Shown here piece by piece: positions 6,230 to 12,172 of a stretch of 12,172 nucleotides of DNA. Source of the DNA: Burkholderiales bacterium UBA1834 (lineage in GTDB: Bacteria; Pseudomonadota; Gammaproteobacteria; Burkholderiales; Burkholderiaceae_C); the NCBI GenBank assembly GCA_002339015.1, contig DDJC01000025.1:1-12172 (forward strand), in the 5' to 3' direction. A program made the position numbers and the translations under genes. Under the pieces are notes generated by a model. That model saw only the letters and a list, made by a program, of their open reading frames with translations. It did no database searches and was not told the DNA's origin. Positions within the stretch are counted from its first letter, which is position 1. Each line of letters begins with the position of its first letter.

Positions 6230-6498
6230 CTTGCGTGCAGAGCGAAAAGGCTTGCGCGCAAAGCCCTGCATCCCTGCGCGCAAAGCTTTTTGCCTTGCAG
6301 CCGAAGCTTTTTGCTTTGCGCGCAAAGCCGAACGCCTTGGCCGCAAGCTTTTGAGCCTTGCGCGCAAGGCCGTGGCGGCTTGCACGCAAAGCTTTTTTCC
6401 TTGCGCGCGATGCAAAAAGCCTTGCGCGCAGAGTTGTAGAACCTTGCGCGCAGAGAAATCTTCTTTGCGCGCAAGCCTTGAAGCCTTGCAGGCCTGGG
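6230..6498. repeat. Helically phased array of about 13 palindromic 21-22 bp repeat units
   Basis: Aligned unit starts are at 6230, 6251, 6273, 6294, 6315, 6336, 6357, 6379, 6400, 6421, 6443, 6464 and 6485: nine steps of 21 bp and three of 22 bp (mean 21.25, two helical turns). The unit is about CTTGCGCGCAAAGC followed by 7-8 variable bases. The core TTGCGCGCAA is self-complementary, and the copy at 6313-6328 is a perfect 16-bp palindrome, GCTTTGCGCGCAAAGC. Eight copies keep GCGCGC; 6294, 6336 and 6485 are the most degraded. Spacers often hold T5 or A5 tracts, giving four AAGCTT sites. An extra irregular copy may sit at 6213. Long open frames cross the array on both strands only because the unit lacks stop codons; the 22-bp steps shift any frame, so it is not coding. 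It lies between the terminator of the 157-residue gene and the tetR promoter region. The function is unknown; a multi-site protein-binding array is the simplest reading. Confidence 0.9.
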
Positions 6499-6521
6499 AC
6501 ACCCAAGCGAGCGCCCAAGAA

Positions 6522-6545
6522 AAAAGCCCCGCGAGCGGGGCTTTT
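6522..6545 (-). terminator. Intrinsic terminator of the 157-residue protein gene
   Basis: AAAAGCCCCGC (6522-6532) pairs perfectly with GCGGGGCTTTT (6535-6545) around a very short loop. It lies 19 nt after the stop of the minus-strand gene ending at 6565, with a U-tract on that strand. It would also separate that gene from the repeat array. Confidence 0.9.
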
Positions 6546-6564
6546 GAACTTCAGTGGCTGGGTG

Positions 6565-7038
6565 TCAGGCCACGTTAGCCGGGGCTTTCGCGGCGGGCGG
6601 CTTGCGCGAGAAGCGGCTGGCCATGTCGCGGCGCAGGGCGTCCAGGCCCGACCCCTTGCCCAGCACCTTCAACAGGGCGTAGCCCTCCAGCGCGGTGGCC
6701 ATCATGTCGCTGCCCAGGGCCATCTCGGAGTCTTCCGCACGGCCGAGCAGCTTGCGCAGGCGGGTGATGCGGGGACGCAGGGCGTCAAGCTGGGCCATGT
6801 CGCGCAGTGCCTCGGGCAGGTCCACGCCCGCAGGGATCAGGTCAGGGTGCTCGCTCATCACGACCAGGGTGCGGCGGCAGAAGGCTTCGGACTTCTCGCC
6901 CATCTTGCTGATGGCGCGGCGCTCGTCGGTGTCGAGCGAGATCAGGCCGGAGAGCTTGGCATCCAGGGTGGCGAGGGCGCTGTCGATCTCTGCGTAGTCG
7001 GCCTCGGTGAGGGTGAGGGAAATGAGGTTTTGAGACAT
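6565..7038 (-). CDS. Conserved-looking hypothetical cytoplasmic protein (157 aa)
   Basis: The product is a helical, soluble protein with no signal peptide or membrane segment. Recognisable blocks are ISLTLTEADYAEIDSALATL (6-25), DERRAISKMGEKSEAFCRR (38-56) and DSEMALGSDMMATALEGYALLK (103-124), followed by a basic Pro/Ala-rich tail (143-157). From memory, similar proteins occur as hypotheticals in other Burkholderiales, but I know no domain name or function. Codon use is GC-rich and coding-like throughout. The ATG at 7038 is the first methionine, with a modest purine-rich site (AGGCAG) immediately upstream. The gene ends at its own terminator and is divergent from the DUF3072 gene, with about 200 nt between them. 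Confidence 0.8.
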   Translation of the reverse strand: MSQNLISLTLTEADYAEIDSALATLDAKLSGLISLDTDERRAISKMGEKSEAFCRRTLVVMSEHPDLIPAGVDLPEALRDMAQLDALRPRITRLRKLLGRAEDSEMALGSDMMATALEGYALLKVLGKGSGLDALRRDMASRFSRKPPAAKAPANVA

Positions 7039-7242
7039 CTGCCTGTACTTTCAAGTTGTTTAAGGAGATGTGACTTTAGAGAATCGGACAGGCTCGGCGC
7101 TCACCCTCAAGAGGGATTGCATGGAGGCGGCGGTGTATGTGAGCGCATTGGCTGGGACGTGTTGCGCGAATGACAGTGCAAAGGTCAGGCTGGCGGGTTG
7201 GAGGCACGCGGATTGCCCTGTCTTCTTGCAAGGAGATACAAC

Positions 7243-7599
7243 ATGACTGACAAGCACACACTGCAGCAGGCCGCTGGCAGCAACATGGAGAAGGCCCCGG
7301 ATGACTGGGTGACCGGTGATGAGCCCATGACCGGCGCGCAGCGTTCGTACCTGAAGACGCTCAGCGAGGAAGCGCACGTGCCTTTCGATGAGAATCTGAC
7401 GAAGGCCGAAGCCTCTCAGCGCATCGATGAGTTGCAGGCGCGAACAGGTCGGGGTGCACACGGCAAGCCGGTACAACGGCCTGGCGAGGAAGATCCCGAA
7501 GGGCCGCTGGAGTCGCTGGGGCGTGCGGTGTCGGAGCCTGTCTTAGGCGCTGACGCACCTGAGCGGACAGATGAGTTTGGAAACCGCGCTTCGCGTTGA
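7243..7599 (+). CDS. DUF3072 domain-containing protein
   Basis: The 118-residue hydrophilic protein carries the DUF3072 signature PMTGAQRSYLKTLSEEAHVP (28-47) followed by FDENLTKAEASQRIDELQAR (48-67), a short two-helix SAP-like arrangement. A disordered, acidic/Gly-Pro-rich tail follows (68-118). The family has no established function; such small helix-extension-helix folds can bind nucleic acid, which is only an inference here. The ATG at 7243 is chosen over an upstream in-frame start at 7198 because a strong AAGGAG (7230-7235) sits 7 nt before it and the extra N-terminal residues look non-coding. The gene is monocistronic and divergent from the 157-residue gene. Confidence 0.9.
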   Translation: MTDKHTLQQAAGSNMEKAPDDWVTGDEPMTGAQRSYLKTLSEEAHVPFDENLTKAEASQRIDELQARTGRGAHGKPVQRPGEEDPEGPLESLGRAVSEPVLGADAPERTDEFGNRASR

Positions 7600-7644
7600 G
7601 TTGCTTTATTCGCGCTTGCGCAGGAGTACGAAACCCGGAAGGCA

Positions 7645-7665
7645 CCCACAAGTGGCGTTTGTGGG
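7645..7665 (+). terminator. Possible hairpin after the DUF3072 gene
   Basis: CCCACAA (7645-7651) and TTGTGGG (7659-7665) form a 7-bp stem with a 7-nt loop, about 45 nt after the stop. No T-tract follows, so it would be a weak or Rho-assisted terminator. Confidence 0.35.
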
Positions 7666-7716
7666 CGTCGGCTTGACTGCATTTAGTTTAGCGCGCGTAA
7701 AAAAATGTCGCATCTT

Positions 7717-8619
7717 CTAGAGCTTATCTTCCTTTAATTTCGCTGCGGCTTCGTCAATTATTAATATCGCTTCTTTTACCCATTGCACCTCTCCTGCCTG
7801 TGTTTGTTTGGCCGCCTCATGTATCGTCTCCTCAAACTCCGGTGCGATATTGATATGGTCGCCGTCGTAACTTATGATTCCAAATGCTCGGGCGATTGCT
7901 AGGATGGAATAGGCTTTTGTAATAGCCATTGCCTGGGCGTTGGATGGGTTATCTTTCTTTAATTTTTCCGCGATGGGGGCAATATAAAGAAGATCAAGGA
8001 TTTTATCAAATTCAGGCTTGCTGGGTTTGCCTAGTTTGAGAAAAATGGACAGCATGTATCCAAAAAGATCAGCATCAAAAGAAGTGCGGCGAAAAATTAT
8101 ATACGCAACGTCTTGTGGTTTTTTGGGGGGGCTTGTGGAGTTGGTGGTTTGGGGAGGTGATTTTGACTGAAAGCTTTTGATGGCTGCGATGACTGTATCT
8201 TGGCTGCCTTTAATGCCAGTAATGTGACCTTCAATTCCCTGAAGTCTCTGATTCGCCGCATCTAGAACTTGCTCAAGTGCGTGCAAGCGCTCAGTCGTTT
8301 CAGTGATTCTTGAAACTTGCTCTGTAATGATGGTGCCAGAAGCGAAAAGGTCTGTTGCAGTAGTGCGGAGAGATTCCGTCTGTGTAAGCATTGTCGCGCT
8401 TGCGGTCTGCTGAGCATCTGCTTGAACAAAGCTATAGATTATGGCAATAACAGCAAGAAGTATGGAGGCAATGGTTGCTGCAAAAGAAATATAACTAATT
8501 AAAGTTTCACTGCTTCTGTATTCATAGCTTGTTGTAATTATCCAATACTCGCACATCATTAAGACCAATATGGCCATCAGCCATTCTCGTCTCGTGAATC
8601 GTTTGCTGTTTGTGTTCAT
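7717..8619 (-). CDS. Two-helix membrane protein with coiled coil and unknown C-terminal domain
   Basis: The 300-residue product has a basic N-terminus (MNTNSKRFTRRE), two transmembrane helices (about 13-31 and 42-64), a long Thr/Gln/Glu-rich amphipathic stretch (about 72-150) that reads as a coiled coil, a Pro/Ser/Thr linker (154-168, with SPPQ and SPPKKP) and a helical, cytoplasmic-type domain (170-300). I do not recognise the last domain. The coiled coil resembles that of chemoreceptors in style, but the conserved signalling tip is absent. The ATG at 8619 is preferred over a TTG at 8634 because GAGGAAAG lies just upstream of it. Codon use is clearly more AT-rich than in neighbouring genes, pointing to transfer. 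The HEPN-like remnant ends 28 nt upstream in the same direction, so the two probably formed one transcript. Confidence 0.8.
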   Translation of the reverse strand: MNTNSKRFTRREWLMAILVLMMCEYWIITTSYEYRSSETLISYISFAATIASILLAVIAIIYSFVQADAQQTASATMLTQTESLRTTATDLFASGTIITEQVSRITETTERLHALEQVLDAANQRLQGIEGHITGIKGSQDTVIAAIKSFQSKSPPQTTNSTSPPKKPQDVAYIIFRRTSFDADLFGYMLSIFLKLGKPSKPEFDKILDLLYIAPIAEKLKKDNPSNAQAMAITKAYSILAIARAFGIISYDGDHINIAPEFEETIHEAAKQTQAGEVQWVKEAILIIDEAAAKLKEDKL

Positions 8620-8647
8620 TCTTTCCTCATGCAATTGATATGTGAAC

Positions 8648-9090
8648 TCAAGCTAGCAACACTTGAACTTTTGGAGTGTGCTGTCGCTGTGGGTTATTGC
8701 TAGCGGGTGAAGATGCTTCTAGGATTTTCTTGTCGGTAGGCTCACATGCCCTAAGTAGACTATCAACAGAGTTATCCCACCATTGGATCTCGGATGCAAA
8801 GTCGGTACCAGCTGCATCCGTAACTTGTAGGTCTTCGAATGACTTAGGATGCATGAGGTGGTCTCGTAGCACTAGGGCCTTGCGCAGGGAATGCCATCCA
8901 CTGTCGTTTTTATTCGGCGAGAAAATTGCTCCATGGTTATTCGCATATGCACGCAGAGTGAAAAGCAACATTGGCAAGGTTGATTGAAAATTTTCCGTTC
9001 TCTAAACTGCCCCTGATCTAAAATCTGGTGCTTGGTCTCGCGAAGAATCGCTAATTCGCCTTCAGGCAGGAGGCTGGTGTCTTTGGGACT
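8648..9090 (-). pseudogene. Frameshifted HEPN-like protein remnant
   Basis: Two minus-strand frames together read like one protein. The first, open from 9090 to about 8979, gives SPKDTSLLPEGELAILRETK, then HQILDQGQFRERKIFNQP. The second, from about 8977 to the stop at 8648, gives LPMLLFTLRAYANNHG and continues through ALVLRDHLMHPKSFEDLQVTD and IQWWDNSVDSLL. Inserting one base near 8978-8980 joins them as ...FNQP-LPMLLF.... RDHLMH is an Rx4H motif followed by HPKS, typical of HEPN-like helical proteins, a group that includes RNases and helical accessory domains. A TAG at 9091-9093 closes the first frame upstream, so the N-terminus is also missing or shifted. If the gene were instead intact, it would be a 107-109 residue protein from the TTG at 8977 or the ATG at 8971. 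Decay or a sequencing error can explain the break. Confidence 0.5.
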
Positions 9091-9222
9091 CTAAGGGTGA
9101 TCTGCCTTAATTGGAAATATGCGAGGCGCCTCTACAGGCACTGCGCATGTACGGGCCAATGTCCGTTATTGAACTCTGACGTGTTGTGGGTCGTGGTATT
9201 TTTGCTATTTCGAAATCAGAAT

Positions 9223-9438
9223 TTAATGCAGCGTAAACCCGCATTGGTTCAGTAACAGCATCTGCTCGTTTCGGAAAGGGCCTAATGTTATTTGGGCGTC
9301 AGTATTGGCGTAACAGCCCAGTAGGTCAACGAGTTGTCCTCTAACTAATGAATCCAGAGTTAGGGGACATCCTTGAAAAATTAAGGCAAAGACGGTTGCA
9401 AGCTGCTTCCCTGGGTCTTCATGTGCTTTGTTTGCCAA
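9223..9438 (-). CDS. Doubtful short reading frame (71 aa)
   Basis: The frame starts at a TTG (9438) closely preceded by an in-frame TAA and ends in TAA at 9223. It contains KQLATVFALIFQGCPLTLDS and LVDLLGCYANTDAQITLGPF, which could be a fragment of a folded protein, but I recognise no family. No Shine-Dalgarno sequence is evident. An imperfect inverted repeat (9337-9346 with 9358-9367) lies inside it. It sits in the AT-richer accessory stretch, upstream of the HEPN-like remnant and in the same direction, and could be debris from the same island. Confidence 0.25.
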   Translation of the reverse strand: MANKAHEDPGKQLATVFALIFQGCPLTLDSLVRGQLVDLLGCYANTDAQITLGPFRNEQMLLLNQCGFTLH

Positions 9439-9502
9439 ATGTTAGCCGACGCAACAAGGTTTGTAACCCTCGGGTGACTACGCAAGCGCATACGCAAACA
9501 CA

Positions 9503-9530
9503 AAGGGCTCTGCCTTCCGACAGAGCCCTT
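9503..9530 (-). terminator. Intrinsic terminator of the amide-utilisation operon
   Basis: AAGGGCTCTG (9503-9512) and CAGAGCCCTT (9521-9530) form a perfect 10-bp stem with an 8-nt loop. On the minus strand a T-rich run (TTTGTGTTTG) follows. It lies 22 nt after the fmdB stop codon and closes the operon. Confidence 0.9.
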
Positions 9531-9552
9531 CAATGAACAGCCGAAGCGGTCC

Positions 9553-9912
9553 TCAGTGACTAATCATCCAAGGCCTCTTAGACGGAAACGCCTTGTTCCC
9601 ATTCGCCGCCGTCACCGTCGCACTGCGGATCCCCTTGGAAGCAGTAGAGCAACACCCGCATCCAGAAGGATGCTTCAACCGCCCATAACTCCCCTGATCC
9701 TTCGAAGACCGCGGCTCATGCCGAGCCTTCTCATTGCGGTCCATCGCAATCCGCGTATCCCCGCTCAGGCAAGCCAGTCGCGGCGCGCTCACGAACACGC
9801 GGGGTGATTCAGCGCTGCAATCCGGGCAGGCGGCCGGGTCGTTGCGCTGGGCCAGACTGCGGAAGGCCTCGAAGCCCCCGCAATCCGCGCACGCATAGTC
9901 GTAGGTGGGCAT
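9553..9912 (-). CDS. fmdB: FmdB family zinc-ribbon protein
   Basis: The 119-residue protein begins with the FmdB signature MPTYDYACADCG. A zinc ribbon is formed by C8/C11 and C29/C32 (CPDC), and the SPRVF segment follows. Near the C-terminus is the HPSGCGCC motif (81-88), also found in longer family members. In Methylophilus methylotrophus, FmdB accompanies the formamidase FmdA and was proposed as a regulator of the amide genes; its biochemical role is still not settled. The ATG at 9912 has AAGGAG 6 nt upstream (9919-9924). It follows fmdA by 15 nt and is the last gene of the operon before the terminator. The assignment is firm, the function less so. Confidence 0.93.
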   Translation of the reverse strand: MPTYDYACADCGGFEAFRSLAQRNDPAACPDCSAESPRVFVSAPRLACLSGDTRIAMDRNEKARHEPRSSKDQGSYGRLKHPSGCGCCSTASKGIRSATVTAANGNKAFPSKRPWMISH

Positions 9913-9927
9913 GGGCGGCTCCTTGGC

Positions 9928-11160
9928 TTATTCGACGTCTTGCGAGATCGGCATGTCGATGCTGCCGTCCAGCATCTTGATCGGGCCGGCCGCCGTCGGG
10001 TTGATGTCGAACTCGAAGATCTCCGTCGGCAGCCACAAGGTGGCACACGCATTCGGAATGTCCACCACCCCGCTGATGTGGCCCTGCACCGGGGCCGTGC
10101 CCAGGATCGAATAAGCCTGTGCCTTGCTGTAGCCGAACTTGGTCAGGTACTCGATCGCGTTCAGGCAGGCCTGGCGGTAGGCCACGTGCACGTCCAGGTA
10201 GTGCTGCTTGCCGTATTCATCCACCGAGATGCCTTCAAAGATCAGGTAATCCTTGTAGTTGGGCGTGATGGGGCTGGGCTTGAAGATCGGGTTCTTGATG
10301 CCGTACTTGGCCATGCCGCCCTTGATCAGGGTGACGCGCATGTGCACCCAGCCGGCCATCTCGATGGCGCCGCAGAAGGTGATCTCACCATCGCCCTGGC
10401 TGAAGTGCAGGTCGCCCACGCTCAGGCCGGCGCCTTCCACGTACACCGGGAAGAACACCTTCGAGCCGCGCGACAGATCCTTGATGTCGCAGTTGCCGCC
10501 GTGTTCACGCGGGGGCACGGTGCGGGCGCCTTCGGCGGCGATCTTGTCCTTCAGCTCGCCCGTGGCCTTGCCGGCGTGGGTGGTCTTGGCGAAGGGCGGG
10601 TTGGCCAGCGGCGGCACGCGGTCGGGCTGGGTGGCGATGAAGTCCACTTCGCGCTCGTTCCAGGTGGCCAGCATCTTGGGGTCGGGCAGGCAGCCGATCA
10701 GACCCGGGTGGATCAGGCCGGCGAACTCCACGCCCGGAATGTGGCGGCTCTTGGTGAACATGCCGTTGAAATCCCAGATCGACTTTTGCGCCAGCGGGAA
10801 GTGCTCCGTCAAAAAGCCGCCGCCGTTTTTCTTGCTGAAGAAGCCGTTGAAGCCCCAAAGGCTGTCTTGCTTGGCGCCGATGTCCAGCAGATCGACCACC
10901 AGCAGGTCGCCGGGCTCGGCGCCTTTCACGCCCACGGGGCCGGACAGGAAGTGCACCGTGGTCAGGTCCACGTCGCGCACGTCGTCGGCGCTGTCGTTGT
11001 TCTTGATGTAGCCGCCGGTCCAGTCGAAGGTTTCCAGCACGAAGTCGTCACCGGGGTTCACCCAGCAGGCCATCGGGATGTCCGGGTGCCAGCGGTTGTG
11101 CACCATCGGGTTGTTGTAGGGCGAGTCTTGCAGATCAACTTTGATCAGGGTTTCAGGCAT
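9928..11160 (-). CDS. fmdA: Formamidase/acetamidase (FmdA/AmdA family)
   Basis: The 410-residue enzyme would hydrolyse formamide (and possibly acetamide) to formate (acetate) and ammonia in the cytoplasm. Its length matches FmdA of Methylophilus (about 407). It aligns from MPETLIKVDL through family-typical blocks: FSWDWTGG-like FDWTGGYIKN near residue 45, GAEPGDLLVVDLLDIG, GLIHPGLIG, PREHGGNCDIKDLSRGSKVFFP and VGDLHFSQGDGE. The ATG at 11160 is chosen because AAGGAG lies 5 nt upstream and the alignment begins there; the open frame continues upstream only as an antisense shadow of the transporter gene. It follows the urtE-like gene by 26 nt and precedes fmdB by 15 nt, so it is in one operon with its putative amide transporter. 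Urea/short-chain amide uptake plus hydrolysis would supply nitrogen. Confidence 0.95.
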   Translation of the reverse strand: MPETLIKVDLQDSPYNNPMVHNRWHPDIPMACWVNPGDDFVLETFDWTGGYIKNNDSADDVRDVDLTTVHFLSGPVGVKGAEPGDLLVVDLLDIGAKQDSLWGFNGFFSKKNGGGFLTEHFPLAQKSIWDFNGMFTKSRHIPGVEFAGLIHPGLIGCLPDPKMLATWNEREVDFIATQPDRVPPLANPPFAKTTHAGKATGELKDKIAAEGARTVPPREHGGNCDIKDLSRGSKVFFPVYVEGAGLSVGDLHFSQGDGEITFCGAIEMAGWVHMRVTLIKGGMAKYGIKNPIFKPSPITPNYKDYLIFEGISVDEYGKQHYLDVHVAYRQACLNAIEYLTKFGYSKAQAYSILGTAPVQGHISGVVDIPNACATLWLPTEIFEFDINPTAAGPIKMLDGSIDMPISQDVE

Positions 11161-11186
11161 GGTTGCTCCTTCGTACAAAAGCTTCG

Positions 11187-11876
11187 TCAGACCGACAAGT
11201 ACTGTTTGATGTGGGCGACGTCGGTGTCGGCGCGCTTGGTCTCGTGCACCAGGCGGCCACCTTCGATCACGAACAGCCGGTCGGCCACGTCCATCGCGAA
11301 AGACAGCACCTGCTCGGAAACAACGATCGTGATCTCGCGCAGCTTGCGGATCTCGTTGAGCGCCTTGGCGATGTCCTTGATGATCGAGGGCTGGATGCCT
11401 TCGGTGGGCTCGTCGAGCAGCAGCACCTTGGGATCGGTCACCAGCGCGCGCGCGATGGCCAGCTGCTGTTGCTGCCCGCCCGACAGGTTGCCGCCCTTGC
11501 GGTTGCGCATGTCCCACAGCACGGGGAACAGGGCGTAGATGTCTTCGGGGATCTTGCGGGTCTTGCTGTTCTCAAGGCCCGTCTGGATGTTCTCTTCCAC
11601 CGACAGGGTGGGGAAGATCATGCGGCCCTGGGGCACGTAGGCGATGCCCTTGGCCACGCGCTTGTAGCTCTCGTCTTTCGACACGCTCTGGCCGGCCACG
11701 CTGATCTCGCCGCCCTTGGCGGGCAGCACGCCCATCAGGCTCTTGAACAGCGTGGTCTTGCCCATGCCGTTGCGGCCCATGATGGCGACGGTCTCGTTCT
11801 TGTTGGCCTCGAACGAGATGCCGTGCAGCGCCTCGCTCTGGCCATAGCTCACGTACAGGTCTTTGACTTGCAGCAT
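11187..11876 (-). CDS. urtE: Branched-chain/urea-type ABC transporter ATP-binding protein (UrtE/LivF family)
   Basis: This complete 229-residue ATPase carries Walker A GRNGMGKT (34-41), Q-loop Q83 in YVPQGR, signature LSGGQ (131-135) and Walker B VLLLDEPTEG (151-160). At the H-loop position the SEQ motif (187-189) has glutamine, which is usual for LivF/UrtE proteins. It is one of two ATPases that power a HAAT-type uptake system with two permeases and a periplasmic binding protein, which lie outside the window. The closest class is urea UrtE, but the downstream fmdAB suggests the short-chain amide transporter FmdDEF as the functional parallel. The ATG at 11876 has GGAG about 9 nt upstream and is 27 nt from the upstream ATPase gene. 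Confidence 0.9.
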   Translation of the reverse strand: MLQVKDLYVSYGQSEALHGISFEANKNETVAIMGRNGMGKTTLFKSLMGVLPAKGGEISVAGQSVSKDESYKRVAKGIAYVPQGRMIFPTLSVEENIQTGLENSKTRKIPEDIYALFPVLWDMRNRKGGNLSGGQQQQLAIARALVTDPKVLLLDEPTEGIQPSIIKDIAKALNEIRKLREITIVVSEQVLSFAMDVADRLFVIEGGRLVHETKRADTDVAHIKQYLSV

Positions 11877-11903
11877 GTTGGGTAACTCCAGTGGGGTAGC
11901 AGG

Positions 11904-12172
11904 TCAGTGACCCAGATAGACGTCGATGACTTTCGGGTCGCTCTGCACCTGGTCCATGGAGCCCTCGGCGAGGATCTTGCCCTGGTGCATGACGGTGACC
12001 TTTGACGCGATCTGCGCGACGAAGTCCATGTCGTGCTCGATCACGATCATCGAGCGGTTCTTGCAGATGCGCTTGAGCAGGTCGGCGGTGAGTTCGCGCT
12101 CCTTGGCGCTCATGCCGGCGATGGGCTCGTCCAGCATCAGCAGCTCGGGCTCCTGCATCAGCAGCATGCCGA
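11904..12172 (-). CDS. urtD: Urea/amide-type ABC transporter ATP-binding protein (UrtD/LivG family), cut by the right edge
   Basis: Only the C-terminal part (about 89 residues) is present. It starts within the helix after the signature motif (GMLLMQEPELL) and includes Walker B ELLMLDEPIAGMS, D-loop region SAKERE, the H-loop histidine in VIEHDMDFV, and the usual LivG/UrtD C-terminus KILAEGSMDQVQSDPKVIDVYLGH-like ending in YLGH. The EPIAGM and EHDMDFV forms match UrtD. It is the second ATPase of the same importer as the downstream urtE-like gene, 27 nt away. The nucleotide-binding Walker A and the start codon lie beyond the window, so intactness cannot be judged. Confidence 0.9.
   Translation of the reverse strand, partial: GMLLMQEPELLMLDEPIAGMSAKERELTADLLKRICKNRSMIVIEHDMDFVAQIASKVTVMHQGKILAEGSMDQVQSDPKVIDVYLGH

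Noticed and set aside
6213..6498. CRISPR array
   Set aside because: Units of about 14 bp with 7-8 bp spacers are far too short, and the units are degenerate; no cas gene is nearby.
6055..6578. Several long, low-complexity open frames (Ala/Arg/Cys/Lys/Gln-rich) across the repeat array on both strands
   Set aside because: They arise because the repeat unit lacks stop codons in most frames; the 22-bp steps shift the frame, none has a ribosome-binding site, and the frames overlap each other.
9337..9367. Imperfect 10-bp inverted repeat as the end of an insertion element
   Set aside because: The arms are close together (11-nt loop), so they cannot be transposon ends; no transposase or target duplication is seen.
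11161..11517. N-terminal extension of fmdA to the first in-frame start
   Set aside because: The extension is an out-of-frame shadow of the urtE-like gene, and the ATG at 11160 has a good AAGGAG and matches the family N-terminus.
9940..11538. 532-residue plus-strand frame antisense to fmdA and the urtE-like gene
   Set aside because: His/Val/Gly/Asp-rich shadow of GC-rich genes on the other strand; no family features.

Overview
The window comes from a GC-rich chromosome, most likely a betaproteobacterium of the Burkholderiales. The basis is the family content: a PEP-CTERM-tagged secreted protein, a cold-shock/DUF1294 fusion, a pectinacetylesterase-like lipoprotein-sized secreted hydrolase, and an fmdAB pair behind a urea/short-chain amide type ABC transporter. 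The placement is inferred from family knowledge, not from a search. No tRNA, rRNA, CRISPR array or intact insertion sequence was seen.

Left part (1-3964). An amidase-signature enzyme runs in from the left edge on the + strand and overlaps, tail to tail, a minus-strand gene for a cold-shock domain fused to a DUF1294 membrane domain. That gene sits 2 nt after a secreted M23 metallopeptidase with a PEP-CTERM sorting tail, so the two look translationally coupled. Next is a small minus-strand zinc-ribbon protein, then a divergent control region with several perfect palindromes.

Middle (3965-7716). A secreted pectinacetylesterase/Notum-family hydrolase (+) converges on a TetR regulator (-). The two share one bidirectional terminator, and the TetR stop codon lies in its loop. 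Upstream of tetR is the most unusual element of the window: about 13 degenerate copies of a palindromic unit (core TTGCGCGCAA) spaced 21 or 22 bp apart, i.e. two DNA helical turns, in a stretch with no credible gene. Beyond it lie a terminator, a conserved-looking 157-residue protein (-) and a divergent DUF3072 protein (+).

Accessory-looking stretch (about 7680-9500). It is visibly AT-richer than its surroundings. It holds a two-helix membrane protein with a coiled coil and an unrecognised C-terminal domain, preceded in the same direction by the broken remains of a HEPN-like protein (Rx4H motif) and a doubtful short reading frame.

Right part (9503-12172). A minus-strand operon reads urtD-like (cut by the right edge), urtE-like, fmdA, fmdB, then a terminator. 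It would import a short-chain amide or urea-like solute and hydrolyse formamide/acetamide to ammonia and the acid, a nitrogen-scavenging role. The promoter and the rest of the transporter lie beyond the right edge.
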